In this document: piece by piece, positions 7,994 to 16,110 of the stretch
Layout: each line of letters opens with the position of its first letter
How positions within the stretch are numbered: position 1 is the first letter of the stretch
DNA from: Archangium gephyra
Lineage (GTDB): Bacteria > Myxococcota > Myxococcia > Myxococcales > Myxococcaceae
DNA: 64,000 bases
Assembly (NCBI RefSeq): GCF_001027285.1
Contig: NZ_CP011509.1
Span: 4,038,501 to 4,102,500 of the forward strand
Direction: 5' to 3'
Notes under the pieces: model-generated
Seen by the model: only the letters and a program-made list of their open reading frames with translations
The model's database searches: none
Told to the model about the DNA's origin: nothing
Made by a program: the position numbers and the translations under genes

Positions 7994-9655
7994 ATGGAGA
8001 GCCCCTTGCGCATCGCACTGCCTTTCGAGCCTCGCCAGCACCTGGCGTCCGAGAATCCATCGGGCTTCCACATCGTCAACGCCGAGTTCCTCCATGCGCT
8101 GGCGCGCCACGGCCGCTCGGGTGAGTTGTTGCTGCTGGCGGCCAGGGCGAACGCGGCTCCTCCCGGGCTCGGAGGAGAGGGCGCGCTCAAGCAGACCCGG
8201 GTGCTCGACATCCTGGAGCTCGTGCGTCAGCCGCAGCCGCCGCCGGTCGATCTCCTGCATGATCTCTCATGCCAGGTGGATCGCGCCCTCACCGTGCGAG
8301 GCCACTGGAATGGGCCGGCCTTTCCCCTCACGTTCGTCAGCCACGGCCTGGTCCTCCAGCTCTCCCTTCGCGCGTTGGCGTACCCGCTCCTGCTCGGCGG
8401 CATCCAGCCGTTCGATTCGTTGATCTGCATCTCCCATGGCATCAAGCGCGGACTGGAGCGGTTGCTCGACTCGGCGGCCGAGTCCTTTGCACGGGTGGCG
8501 GGGGCGGACGCCCCGCGGTTGCGCTACCGGGGCCGCCTCGACGTCATCCATTGGGCGGTGGACTCCGAGCGCTTCGGCTCGGTGGCCCGGAGCGAGGCCC
8601 GCGCCGCCCTGGGCATTCCCCAGGACGCCTTCGTCCTGCTCTCCATCGGCCGCATCTCGCCGTTCAGCAAGGGGGACCTGCTGCCGTTGCTCGGGCTGTT
8701 CCGCGACCTGCGCGCGAGCAACCCCGAGCGCAAGCTCCGCCTCGTCATCGCCGGCTCGGTGGATGTGCAGTCCTACAACACCGTGCTCCAGGGCCATGCC
8801 AGGTCGCTGGGGGTGACCGAGCACGTGCAGTGGCTCGGCGGCGTCGAGCCCTCGCGGCGGCACCTCGTGCATGCGGCGGCGGATGTCTTCGTCAGCCTGA
8901 ACGACGCGACGGGCGAGGGCTTCGGGCTCACACCGCTGGAGGCCCTGGCGAGTGGTGTGCCCCAGGTCGTATCGGACTGGGATGGCATGCGGGAGATGCT
9001 GGTCCATGGAGAGACGGGCTTCCTGGTGCCCACGGTCTGGGCCAATTGCGACGACGAGCTCATCCTGCATGGGCTGGTCGGCGGTCAGACACACCGCGAC
9101 CTCTGGACGGCGCAGTCGATCGCCACGGACATGACCGCGATGCGGCGGTCGCTCCAGGCCCTCATCGACAGCCCGGAGTTGCGTGCGCGGATGGGGGAGG
9201 CCTCCCGGCTCCGGGCCGCCCGGCTGTTCTCGTGGAAGGAGATCATCCGGCAGTACGAGGAACTGTGGCAGGAGCTCGCTGGCCTGGCGCGGGCAGCCCC
9301 GCCCGCTCGTGCGCAGATGCTCCCAGAGGCCATCCACGGCGTCCTGGGCCACTACGCGGCGGAGCAGCTCGAGCCCTCCACGCCGCTGAAGCTCACGGAG
9401 GCGGGCTCGCGCCTGCTCACCCAGGGCGAGTTCGTTCCTCTCTACGGCCAGCCGCCCCCGGTGGAGCCGGAGCGCGTCGTGGCGCTGCTGGGAGCGCTGA
9501 GCGCCCGGAATGGAGGGCCGTGCACGCTCGCGACGCTCGAGCAGGACACGCTCGCCACCTGGGGCTCGGGCCACACCTGGTTCCTGCGCCATGTGCTGTG
9601 GCTGCTCAAGTTCGGGCTCCTCGAGGTGGAGCGTCCACTCCCTGGAGTGGGCTGA
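7994..9655 (+). CDS. GT4-like glycosyltransferase with C-terminal extension (copy 1)
   Basis: A 553-residue cytoplasmic GT-B glycosyltransferase. The N-terminal acceptor half begins MESPLRIALPFEPRQHLAS. The C-terminal sugar-nucleotide half has VLLSIGRISPFSKGD, LRLVIAGSVD, VQWLGGVEPS and the EGFGLTPLEALASGVPQV loop typical of GT4 retaining enzymes. From about residue 445 comes a roughly 110-residue tail (TPLKLTEAGSRLL, then LRHVLWLLKFGLLEVE) that I do not recognise; it is helical and could be winged-helix-like. The ATG at 7994 is chosen over an upstream in-frame ATG at 7955 because the next gene starts at the same residue with a similar GGAG site. It is divergent from the lanthipeptide operon. 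Donor and acceptor sugars are unknown. Confidence 0.85.
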   Translation: MESPLRIALPFEPRQHLASENPSGFHIVNAEFLHALARHGRSGELLLLAARANAAPPGLGGEGALKQTRVLDILELVRQPQPPPVDLLHDLSCQVDRALTVRGHWNGPAFPLTFVSHGLVLQLSLRALAYPLLLGGIQPFDSLICISHGIKRGLERLLDSAAESFARVAGADAPRLRYRGRLDVIHWAVDSERFGSVARSEARAALGIPQDAFVLLSIGRISPFSKGDLLPLLGLFRDLRASNPERKLRLVIAGSVDVQSYNTVLQGHARSLGVTEHVQWLGGVEPSRRHLVHAAADVFVSLNDATGEGFGLTPLEALASGVPQVVSDWDGMREMLVHGETGFLVPTVWANCDDELILHGLVGGQTHRDLWTAQSIATDMTAMRRSLQALIDSPELRARMGEASRLRAARLFSWKEIIRQYEELWQELAGLARAAPPARAQMLPEAIHGVLGHYAAEQLEPSTPLKLTEAGSRLLTQGEFVPLYGQPPPVEPERVVALLGALSARNGGPCTLATLEQDTLATWGSGHTWFLRHVLWLLKFGLLEVERPLPGVG

Positions 9656-9719
9656 GCAGGCCGGAAGCCGCTGAAGGTCCGTCCGCTCGAATCACCATCC
9701 CAGCCTGGAGGCCCGCACC

Positions 9720-11375
9720 ATGGAGAGTCCCCTGCACATCGCACTGCCCTTCGAGCCTCGCCAGCACCTGGCGTCCGAGAGTCCGTCGGGTTTCCACATC
9801 GTCAACGCCGAGTTCCTCCACGCGCTGGCGCGCCATGGCCGCTCGGGAGAGCTGTTGTTGCTGGCGGCGAGGGCGAACGCGGCTCCTCCCGGGCTCGGAG
9901 GGGAGGGCGCGCTCAAGCAGACCCGGGTGCTCGACATCCTGGAGCTCGTGCGCCAGCCGCGGCGGCCGGACGTCGGGGTCCTGCATGATCTCTCGTGTCT
10001 GGTGGGCCGGGCCCTCTCCGTGCGCGGCTATTGGGAGCGGCCGGCCTTTCCCGTCACGTTCGTCAGCCATGGACTGGTCCTCCCCACGTCCGTGCGTACG
10101 CTGGCGTTCCCGCTCCTGGCCGGCGGCATCCAGCCGTTCGACTCGATGATCTGCATCTCCCACAGCCTGAAGCGCGCGTTCGAGCGGCTGCTCGACGCGA
10201 CCGCCGAGTCCATCGCGAGCGCGGCGGGCCCGGATGCCCCGCGGTTGCGTTACCGGGGCCGCCTCGACGTCATCCACTGGGGCGTGGACTCCGAGCGCTT
10301 CGGCTCGGTGGCCCGGAGCGAGGCCCGCGACGCCCTGGGCATTCCCCAGGACGCCTTCGTCCTGCTCTCCATCGGCCGTGTGTCGCCCATCAGCAAGGGG
10401 GACGTGCTGCCGCTGCTCGGGCTGTTCCGCGATCTGCGCGCGAGCAATCCCGAGCGCAATCTGCGGCTCGTCATCGCCGGCCCGGTGGATGTGCAGTCCT
10501 ACAACACCGTGCTCCAGGGCCATGCCAGGACACTGGGCGTGACCGAGCACATCCAGTGGCTGGGTGGCGTCGAGCCCTCGCGGCGGCACCTCGTGCATGC
10601 GGCGGCGGATGTCTTCGTTGCCCTGAACGACTCGACGGGTGAGGGGTTCGGGCTCACGCCGCTGGAGGCGATGGCGAGCGGTGTGCCCCAGGTCGTATCG
10701 GACTGGGATGGACTGCGGGACACCGTGGTTCATGGAGAGACGGGCTTCCTGGTGCCCACGGTCTGGGCGGATTGCGACGACGAGCTCATCCTGGATGGCC
10801 TGGTCGGCGGCTCCGCACATCGCGACCTCTGGACGGCGCAGTCGATCGCCACGGACATGACCGCGATGCGGCGGTCGCTCCAGGCCCTCATCGGCAGCCC
10901 GGAGTTGTGCGCGCGGATGGGCGAGGCCTCCCGGCTCCGGGCCTCCCGGATGTTCTCGTGGAAGGATGTCATCCGGCGCTACGAGGAGCTGTGGCAGGAG
11001 CTCGCTGGCCTGGCGCGGACCTCCCCGTCCACCCGTGCACACGTGCTCCCAGAGGGCAACCACAACATCCTGGGCCACTACGCGGCGGAGCAGCTCGAGC
11101 CCTCCACACCGCTGAAGCTCACGGAGGCGGGCTCGCGCCTGCTCACCCAGGGCGAGTTCGTCCCTCTCTACGGCCAGCCACCCGCGGTGGAGCCGGAGCG
11201 CGTCGTGGCGTTGCTGGGCGCGTTGGGGGCCCGGGGGGGAGGGCCGTGCACGCTCGCGACGCTCGAGCAGGACACGCTCGCCACCTGGGGCACGGGCCGC
11301 ACCCGGTTCCTGCGCCATGTGTTGTGGCTGCTCAAGTTCGGGCTCCTCGAGGTGGAGCGTCCTCTTCCCGGATAG
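9720..11375 (+). CDS. GT4-like glycosyltransferase with C-terminal extension (copy 2, tandem duplicate)
   Basis: A 551-residue protein, nearly collinear with the gene just upstream and very similar along its whole length by eye, including the unusual C-terminal tail. GT-B motifs are intact: VLLSIGRVSPISKGD, LRLVIAGPVD, EGFGLTPLEAMASGVPQV. Differences cluster around residues 80-150 (RRPDVGVLHD against QPPPVDLLHD, and PTSVRTLAF against QLSLRALAY), in the half that normally binds the acceptor, while the nucleotide half is almost unchanged. That pattern suits a recent duplication with a changing acceptor and the same donor. The gene lies 64 bp after copy 1 and is followed 20 bp later by a third glycosyltransferase, so one operon is likely. 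Confidence 0.85.
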   Translation: MESPLHIALPFEPRQHLASESPSGFHIVNAEFLHALARHGRSGELLLLAARANAAPPGLGGEGALKQTRVLDILELVRQPRRPDVGVLHDLSCLVGRALSVRGYWERPAFPVTFVSHGLVLPTSVRTLAFPLLAGGIQPFDSMICISHSLKRAFERLLDATAESIASAAGPDAPRLRYRGRLDVIHWGVDSERFGSVARSEARDALGIPQDAFVLLSIGRVSPISKGDVLPLLGLFRDLRASNPERNLRLVIAGPVDVQSYNTVLQGHARTLGVTEHIQWLGGVEPSRRHLVHAAADVFVALNDSTGEGFGLTPLEAMASGVPQVVSDWDGLRDTVVHGETGFLVPTVWADCDDELILDGLVGGSAHRDLWTAQSIATDMTAMRRSLQALIGSPELCARMGEASRLRASRMFSWKDVIRRYEELWQELAGLARTSPSTRAHVLPEGNHNILGHYAAEQLEPSTPLKLTEAGSRLLTQGEFVPLYGQPPAVEPERVVALLGALGARGGGPCTLATLEQDTLATWGTGRTRFLRHVLWLLKFGLLEVERPLPG

Positions 11376-11395
11376 CGCGTTCAGGGAACGTGAAC

Positions 11396-12679
11396 ATGCC
11401 GAGAGAACTCCTCGAGTCCCCCCACGTCATCGTCATCACGAGCGAATACGGGAGCATGCGGATTGGCGGCGTGGGGACCTACACGAACATGCTCGTGGAC
11501 TACCTGCGCCGCGGGTTCGCGCGGCTCCATGTGGTCGAGATCCCCAACTCGAACAGGGATCCCGTCTCGGTGCGCGAGGGGCCGTTGGGCGAGCGGATCC
11601 TTCGCGCTCCCTATCCCCGCTTCCAGACCCGGCTGGACATCGATTACGACCCGAAGCTGGAAGCGCTCTACCGGTTGCTCCCGATGGACGAGCCCCTGCT
11701 CATCTTCGGGAATGACTCCTACGGCACCTACGTGGGGGAGCGGATCCGCGCGGCGGCCAGGAACAGGGCGTGCCTGGTCCATGTCCCGCATCTGTTCGCG
11801 TCGCTCTCGCACTTCAATGGCTATGGCGGAGAACGTTTCGGGGAGCTGCTGCGGACGGCTCCTCCGCGGATCCTCCCCTTCATCCAGAAAGACGTCGAGA
11901 TGCTGAGCAGGGCGGACTTCGTGCTGTTCGTCAGCCAGTACATGCTCGCGTACGCCAGCCAGTACCTGGGAGGAGCACCGGAGCGGTACGGCATCGTCGG
12001 GCACTACGTCGAAGCGCCCCCGGTGGTGAAGGAGCACTATTCGGACGAGGTGCGCAACGTCATCTTCATGGGCCGGTTGGAGTCCCTCAAGGGGCTCCAC
12101 GAGCTTTTCGAGCACCTGGAAGACGTGATGCGGTGCCTGCCCAGGGCGACCTTCCACATCTACGGCATGGGGTCGCTGAGGGACGTGCTGAAGTGGCGCG
12201 GCCGGCGCTTCGGTGACCGGCTGGTGTGGTACGGGTACAGACCGCGTGAGGAGGTGCTGCGGGTATTGCCGGAGATGGACCTGGCCATCATCCCCTCGCT
12301 CTGCGAGTCATTCGGCTACTCGGCCCTGGAGGCCATGGCCGCTGGCGTGCCGCTCATCGCCAGTGATGTGGGCGGGCTGGGGGAGCTGACGGCCTGGCTG
12401 CCGGAAGGGCTGCGTCTGCGCACGGCCGTGGGGGGCAATCCCCTCTTCGATGACGTCAAGGAGATTGGCATCACCCTCCCACGCGAGGAGCTCGTGCGCG
12501 TCCTCACCTACGCGGCGGCCCACCCGGAGGTGCTCGCGGCAACGGGAAGGCAGGGCGCCGTGCTGGCGCGAGAGCAGCACGGTGCTGGGAACTACACCCA
12601 ACGGATGGACGAGTTCCTCGACAGGACACTCCAGTGGCTCGCGAATGGAGTGCCCTCCAAGACCACGACTGGCGGGTGA
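11396..12679 (+). CDS. GT4-family glycosyltransferase
   Basis: A 427-residue GT-B enzyme of a different subfamily from the two upstream copies. The N-terminus HVIVITSEYGSMRIGGVGTY has the Gly-rich loop seen in glycogen-synthase-like and GT4 enzymes. The C-terminal half has NVIFMGRLESLKGLHELF, FHIYGMGS, LVWYGYRPREEVL and PSLCESFGYSALEAMAAG, with the donor-binding Glu region intact. The ATG at 11396 follows AGGGA at suitable spacing; an in-frame GTG six bases upstream is an alternative. It lies 20 bp after the second duplicate glycosyltransferase. It could extend a glycan started by its neighbours, but the product is not deducible from sequence. Confidence 0.85.
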   Translation: MPRELLESPHVIVITSEYGSMRIGGVGTYTNMLVDYLRRGFARLHVVEIPNSNRDPVSVREGPLGERILRAPYPRFQTRLDIDYDPKLEALYRLLPMDEPLLIFGNDSYGTYVGERIRAAARNRACLVHVPHLFASLSHFNGYGGERFGELLRTAPPRILPFIQKDVEMLSRADFVLFVSQYMLAYASQYLGGAPERYGIVGHYVEAPPVVKEHYSDEVRNVIFMGRLESLKGLHELFEHLEDVMRCLPRATFHIYGMGSLRDVLKWRGRRFGDRLVWYGYRPREEVLRVLPEMDLAIIPSLCESFGYSALEAMAAGVPLIASDVGGLGELTAWLPEGLRLRTAVGGNPLFDDVKEIGITLPREELVRVLTYAAAHPEVLAATGRQGAVLAREQHGAGNYTQRMDEFLDRTLQWLANGVPSKTTTGG

Positions 12680-12697
12680 CGCTGGGAAGGGGCGCGC

Positions 12698-12916
12698 TCA
12701 GCAGCGTCCGAGCTTCAGCTCGCGCTCGGCCTGGGCCCAGTCCTGCTCGTGCTGACCGTGGCCGCCGCCGCGAGCGAGGAACAGCTCATAGGCGCGGCGG
12801 GCGATCTGCTCATGGGTGGGCTGGGTGCGGTTGGAGGCCGCGGCATTGCGAGCCGGGTTCTCCGGCATCTGCTGGGCCGGAGTGGGGTGGGACGTCTTGG
12901 CGTGCGTACGTGCCAT
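12698..12916 (-). CDS. Small DUF2934 protein
   Basis: A 72-residue protein. A basic, disordered N-terminus (MARTHAKTSHPTPAQQ) precedes a short conserved helical segment, PTHEQIARRAYELFLARGG then HEQDWAQAERELK, which matches the DUF2934 pattern (IA.RAYELF..RG..HG...DW..AE.EL). The function of this family is not known. The ATG at 12916 has GGAGGAG just upstream, a much better start than longer in-frame extensions. It converges on the glycosyltransferase gene with 18 bp between stops. Confidence 0.8.
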   Translation of the reverse strand: MARTHAKTSHPTPAQQMPENPARNAAASNRTQPTHEQIARRAYELFLARGGGHGQHEQDWAQAERELKLGRC

Positions 12917-13053
12917 GCGGGGCTCTCCTCCAGAGGAAAGGAAGACTGCGGCCCGCAGCATCGGCATGGAGGCGGGGGAGGGAAATCGGCCTCGGCTCCC
13001 TCCGTTGCCGGAGCGACACGGCGGACCGGGGCCTGTCCTCCAGCGGACGGTCT

Positions 13054-14184
13054 TCAGCCGCGAAGCGCACCGGCGGTGACAGCGGCCTCGAGTGCCTTGT
13101 GCATGGCGGTGCTCATACCGAGCGAGGAGGCCTCGTCGGGGGTGCACCAGCGCAGCTCCTGGAAGGCGGGGGCGCGGGTGGGGTGCGGGTGTCCCGTCAC
13201 GCGCAGCAGCCGGAGCGAGAGCGAGCGGTGGGTGAGCTGCCGGCGCACGGTGCCGAGGTGGCCTTGCACGCGGACCTCCGCGCCGAGCGCCTCGGCGAGC
13301 TTCACGGCGGAGGCGGGATCGGGCGTGTCGTCCTCGACCTCGGCGGCGGGCAGCTCCCAGAGTCCGCCGAAGAGGCCTTTCTCGGCGCGCCGGGCGAGCA
13401 GCAGCCGGCCCTCATGGGCCCAGACGGCCACGGCGAGCGTCATGCGCTTGGGGGCGGCGCGCACCTTGGCGGGGGGCAGCTCGTCCACGCGGCCGTTGCG
13501 GTACGCGAGACACTGCTCGCGCACGGGGCACAGCAGACACAGGGGATTCTCCGGGCGGCACACGGTGGCGCCGTGCTCCATGAGGGCCTGGTTGAAGTCG
13601 CCGGGCCGCTCGCCGGGCACGAGCGCGGTGGCGAGCTCCCACAGCCGGGCCTCGCGGGCGCGGTCTCCGGGGGGGCCCTCCACTTCGAAGAGGCGCGAGA
13701 GGACGCGGGCCACGTTGCCATCCACGAGGGGCGCGGGCTCGCCAAAGGCGATGGAGGCCACGGCCCCAGCGGTGTAGCGGCCGAAGCCGGGGAGGGTGAG
13801 CAGCTCGGCGGCGGTGGAGGGGAGCCTGCCGCCGAAGCGGGCGACGAGCTCCTGGGCGGCGCGGTGCAGGTTGCGAGCGCGCGAGTAGTAGCCGAGCCCG
13901 CGCCACCCGGCGAGCACGTCCGGCAGGGGCGCGGTGGCGAGCGCCTCCACCGTGGGAAAGCGCTGGAGGAACCGCTCCCAGTAGGGGATGACGGTGGCCA
14001 CCTGCGTCTGCTGGAGCATGACCTCGCTGAGCCAGATGGCGTAGGGGTCTCGCGTGCGGCGCCAGGGCAGGTCGCGCTTCTGCCGGTCGTACCAGGTGAG
14101 CAACCCGGAGCGGAGGGACTCGCGGCGAGCGGGCTCGACGAGGGGCGTGGGGGAGGGCGCCTTGCGTTTGCGCGGAGGGCTCAT
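13054..14184 (-). CDS. mutY: A/G-specific adenine DNA glycosylase MutY
   Basis: A 376-residue base-excision repair enzyme that removes A mispaired with 8-oxoG. The glycosylase domain has the catalytic Glu (SEVMLQQTQV), the helix-hairpin-helix LPGFGRYTAGAV and the catalytic Asp (LVDGNVARVLSR). The 4Fe-4S loop is exact: C-x6-C-x2-C-x5-C (CRPENPLCLLCPVREQC). A C-terminal NUDIX-like domain for 8-oxoG recognition follows (RLLLARRAEKGLFGGLWELP, RQLTHRSLSL). The ATG at 14184 shares four bases (ATGA) with the stop of the upstream SDR gene, so translation is coupled; a longer in-frame start exists but would lie inside the SDR gene. Confidence 0.95.
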   Translation of the reverse strand: MSPPRKRKAPSPTPLVEPARRESLRSGLLTWYDRQKRDLPWRRTRDPYAIWLSEVMLQQTQVATVIPYWERFLQRFPTVEALATAPLPDVLAGWRGLGYYSRARNLHRAAQELVARFGGRLPSTAAELLTLPGFGRYTAGAVASIAFGEPAPLVDGNVARVLSRLFEVEGPPGDRAREARLWELATALVPGERPGDFNQALMEHGATVCRPENPLCLLCPVREQCLAYRNGRVDELPPAKVRAAPKRMTLAVAVWAHEGRLLLARRAEKGLFGGLWELPAAEVEDDTPDPASAVKLAEALGAEVRVQGHLGTVRRQLTHRSLSLRLLRVTGHPHPTRAPAFQELRWCTPDEASSLGMSTAMHKALEAAVTAGALRG

Positions 14185-14990
14185 GGCGCCTTGGCCGCGT
14201 TGACGATGCGGCGGGCCACGCGGTCGAAGAGCGAGGGCATCCACCGGTTGGCGAGCACCATGACGCGGCCGGGGAGGGTGAGGATCGTCTCGCGGCGCTT
14301 GCGGCGGCTGGCGCGCACCATGGCGGAGGCGACGGTGGCGGAGCTCATCGCGTTCAAGGGGATGGCGTCCTGCTTCCAGCCCTCGGCGTTGAGGCGGGCG
14401 TCGCGGAACTCCGTCTCGGTGAGGCCGGGGGAGACGAGCAGCACGGAGATGCCCTCGGCGGCGAGCTCGGCACGCAGGGACTCGGTGAGGAGATTCACGG
14501 CGGCCTTGGAGGCACCGTAGCCGCCGAGCAGCGGCAGCCCGCGGTGGCCGAGCACGGAGCTGACGTTGACGACCTGCGAGCCGGGAGCGCGCTTGCGCAG
14601 CAGGGGCAGGGCGGCGCGGGTGACGCGCACGAGGCCGAAGAAGTTGATGTCGAAGACCTGGCGCAGCTGCGCCTCGCTGAAGCCCTCGACGGGGCCGTAG
14701 AGCCCGAGCCCGGCGTTGTTGACGAGGATGTCGAGCCCGCCGAACGCGGCCTCCGTCTCGCGCATGAGACGTGTGACATCCTCCTCCACGGTGACATCGC
14801 AGCGGACGGGGAGGGCCCGCACGCCGAGTGCTTGCACGTCGCGCGCGGCGTCCTGGAGTTGGGACTCGCGGCGGGCGGCGAGCACGAGGTGGGCGCCCTG
14901 GGAGGCGTAGGCGGTGGCGGCGGCGCGGCCGATACCGCTGGAGGCGCCGGTGATGAGGACGACCTTGCCCTGGAAGTCTCTGGTGGCCAT
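14181..14990 (-). CDS. Short-chain dehydrogenase/reductase (SDR)
   Basis: A 269-residue classical SDR. It has the NAD(P) loop TGASSGIG, the NNAG motif (LVNNAGLG), the catalytic Ser in NVSSVLG and the YxxxK pair in YGASKAAVN. An Arg-rich stretch right after the first beta strand (AARRESQL) suggests NADPH. A C-terminal amphipathic segment (ILTLPGRVMVLANRWMPSLF) resembles that of membrane-associated DhrS7/YqjQ-like SDRs. The substrate is unknown. The ATG at 14990 has AAGGTG about 11 bp upstream; a GTG at 15002 adds four residues and is possible. The stop overlaps the mutY start. Confidence 0.9.
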   Translation of the reverse strand: MATRDFQGKVVLITGASSGIGRAAATAYASQGAHLVLAARRESQLQDAARDVQALGVRALPVRCDVTVEEDVTRLMRETEAAFGGLDILVNNAGLGLYGPVEGFSEAQLRQVFDINFFGLVRVTRAALPLLRKRAPGSQVVNVSSVLGHRGLPLLGGYGASKAAVNLLTESLRAELAAEGISVLLVSPGLTETEFRDARLNAEGWKQDAIPLNAMSSATVASAMVRASRRKRRETILTLPGRVMVLANRWMPSLFDRVARRIVNAAKAP

Positions 14991-15105
14991 GAAGCGGGGC
15001 ACCTTAGCGGCTCGCCGGAGGGGGAAAAGGACCTGCTGGGGTGTGCCTGCACGCCTGTCCCTCTTTCGACTTCAGCGAGCCACCGTCTAGGATGCGCGGC
15101 CTCCC

Positions 15106-16059
15106 ATGCGGCGCACCTCCTTCGCGAACGATTTCTCCTGGTCCAAGAGCCGTCACGAGAAGCTCCAGGAGTGCCTGAGGGCCTACTACCTCTACTACTA
15201 CCGCTCCTGGGGCGGCTGGGAGTCGGGGGCGCCCAAGGAGGTGCGGGAGCTGTACGTGCTCAAGAAGTTGGGCAACCGCTACGCGTGGGCGGGCAGCGTG
15301 GTGCACGACGCCATCAAGGACGCGCTGCTGGACATCCGGGCGGGGCGCGCGGTGGAGCCGGAGAAGGTGGAGGCGAGGGCGCGCAAGCTGATGCAGGACG
15401 ACTTCCGCTATTCGCGGGGCAAGTCGTACTGGTCGCAGAAGTACCGCAAGACGTTCTCGGGGCTGGTGGAGCACGAGTACGACGAGCCGGTGGCGGACGA
15501 GGCGTGGAAGCAGAACTGGGAGACGGTGCGCTCGGCGCTGGCGTGGTTCTTCAGCTCGCGCTGGCCGGAGCTGGCGCGGGGGTTGAAGCCGGCGCAGTGG
15601 CTGGAGGTGGACGCGGGGGCGGACTTCTCCACCTTCGTGATGGACGGGGTGAAGGTGTTCGCGATTCCCGACTTCGCCTATGTGGAGGCGGACGGCTCAC
15701 CGGTGGTGGTGGACTGGAAGACGGGCAAGGCGCGCGAGGGGTACGACGAGCAGGTGCTGGGCTACGCGCTGTACGTGTCGCAGCGCTACCGGCTGCCGAT
15801 GGAGAAGGTGCGCGCGTCGCTGGTGTACCTGAACGACGGGGTGGAGCATCAGGTGCAGGTGGACGCGGACGCGGTGGAGGGCTTCAAGTCCCGCTTCGCG
15901 CAGAGCGTGGCGCGGATGCGCGAGCTGCTGGCGGACCCGGCCAGCAACACGCCCAAGGACGAGTCGGCCTTCCCGCAGACGGAGAACCTGTCCTCGTGCA
16001 CCCGCTGCGCGTTCCGCCGTCCCTGTGGACGCGAGGCCGCGGCGGCGAAGGTGGCGTGA
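15106..16059 (+). CDS. RecB/Cas4-like PD-(D/E)XK nuclease with probable Fe-S cluster
   Basis: A 317-residue nuclease of the RecB-like PD-(D/E)XK superfamily. Motifs run in order: a His in WAGSVVHDAI, an Asp in FAIPDFAYVE, the D-x-K motif in VVVDWKTGK and the QxxxY motif in EQVLGYALY. One Cys near the N-terminus (KLQECLRAYY) and three at the C-terminus (CTRCAFRRPC) are the 1+3 arrangement that holds a 4Fe-4S cluster in Cas4 and AddB. No CRISPR array, cas gene or recombination partner is adjacent, so this is an orphan, possibly in DNA repair. The flanking SDR gene is on the other strand and a small zinc-ribbon membrane protein follows. Confidence 0.85.
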   Translation: MRRTSFANDFSWSKSRHEKLQECLRAYYLYYYRSWGGWESGAPKEVRELYVLKKLGNRYAWAGSVVHDAIKDALLDIRAGRAVEPEKVEARARKLMQDDFRYSRGKSYWSQKYRKTFSGLVEHEYDEPVADEAWKQNWETVRSALAWFFSSRWPELARGLKPAQWLEVDAGADFSTFVMDGVKVFAIPDFAYVEADGSPVVVDWKTGKAREGYDEQVLGYALYVSQRYRLPMEKVRASLVYLNDGVEHQVQVDADAVEGFKSRFAQSVARMRELLADPASNTPKDESAFPQTENLSSCTRCAFRRPCGREAAAAKVA

Positions 16060-16110
16060 GCCTTCGCGCGGGTACTCCACGCCGCTCCCGGGACGCGTAG
16101 ACTCCGGGAC

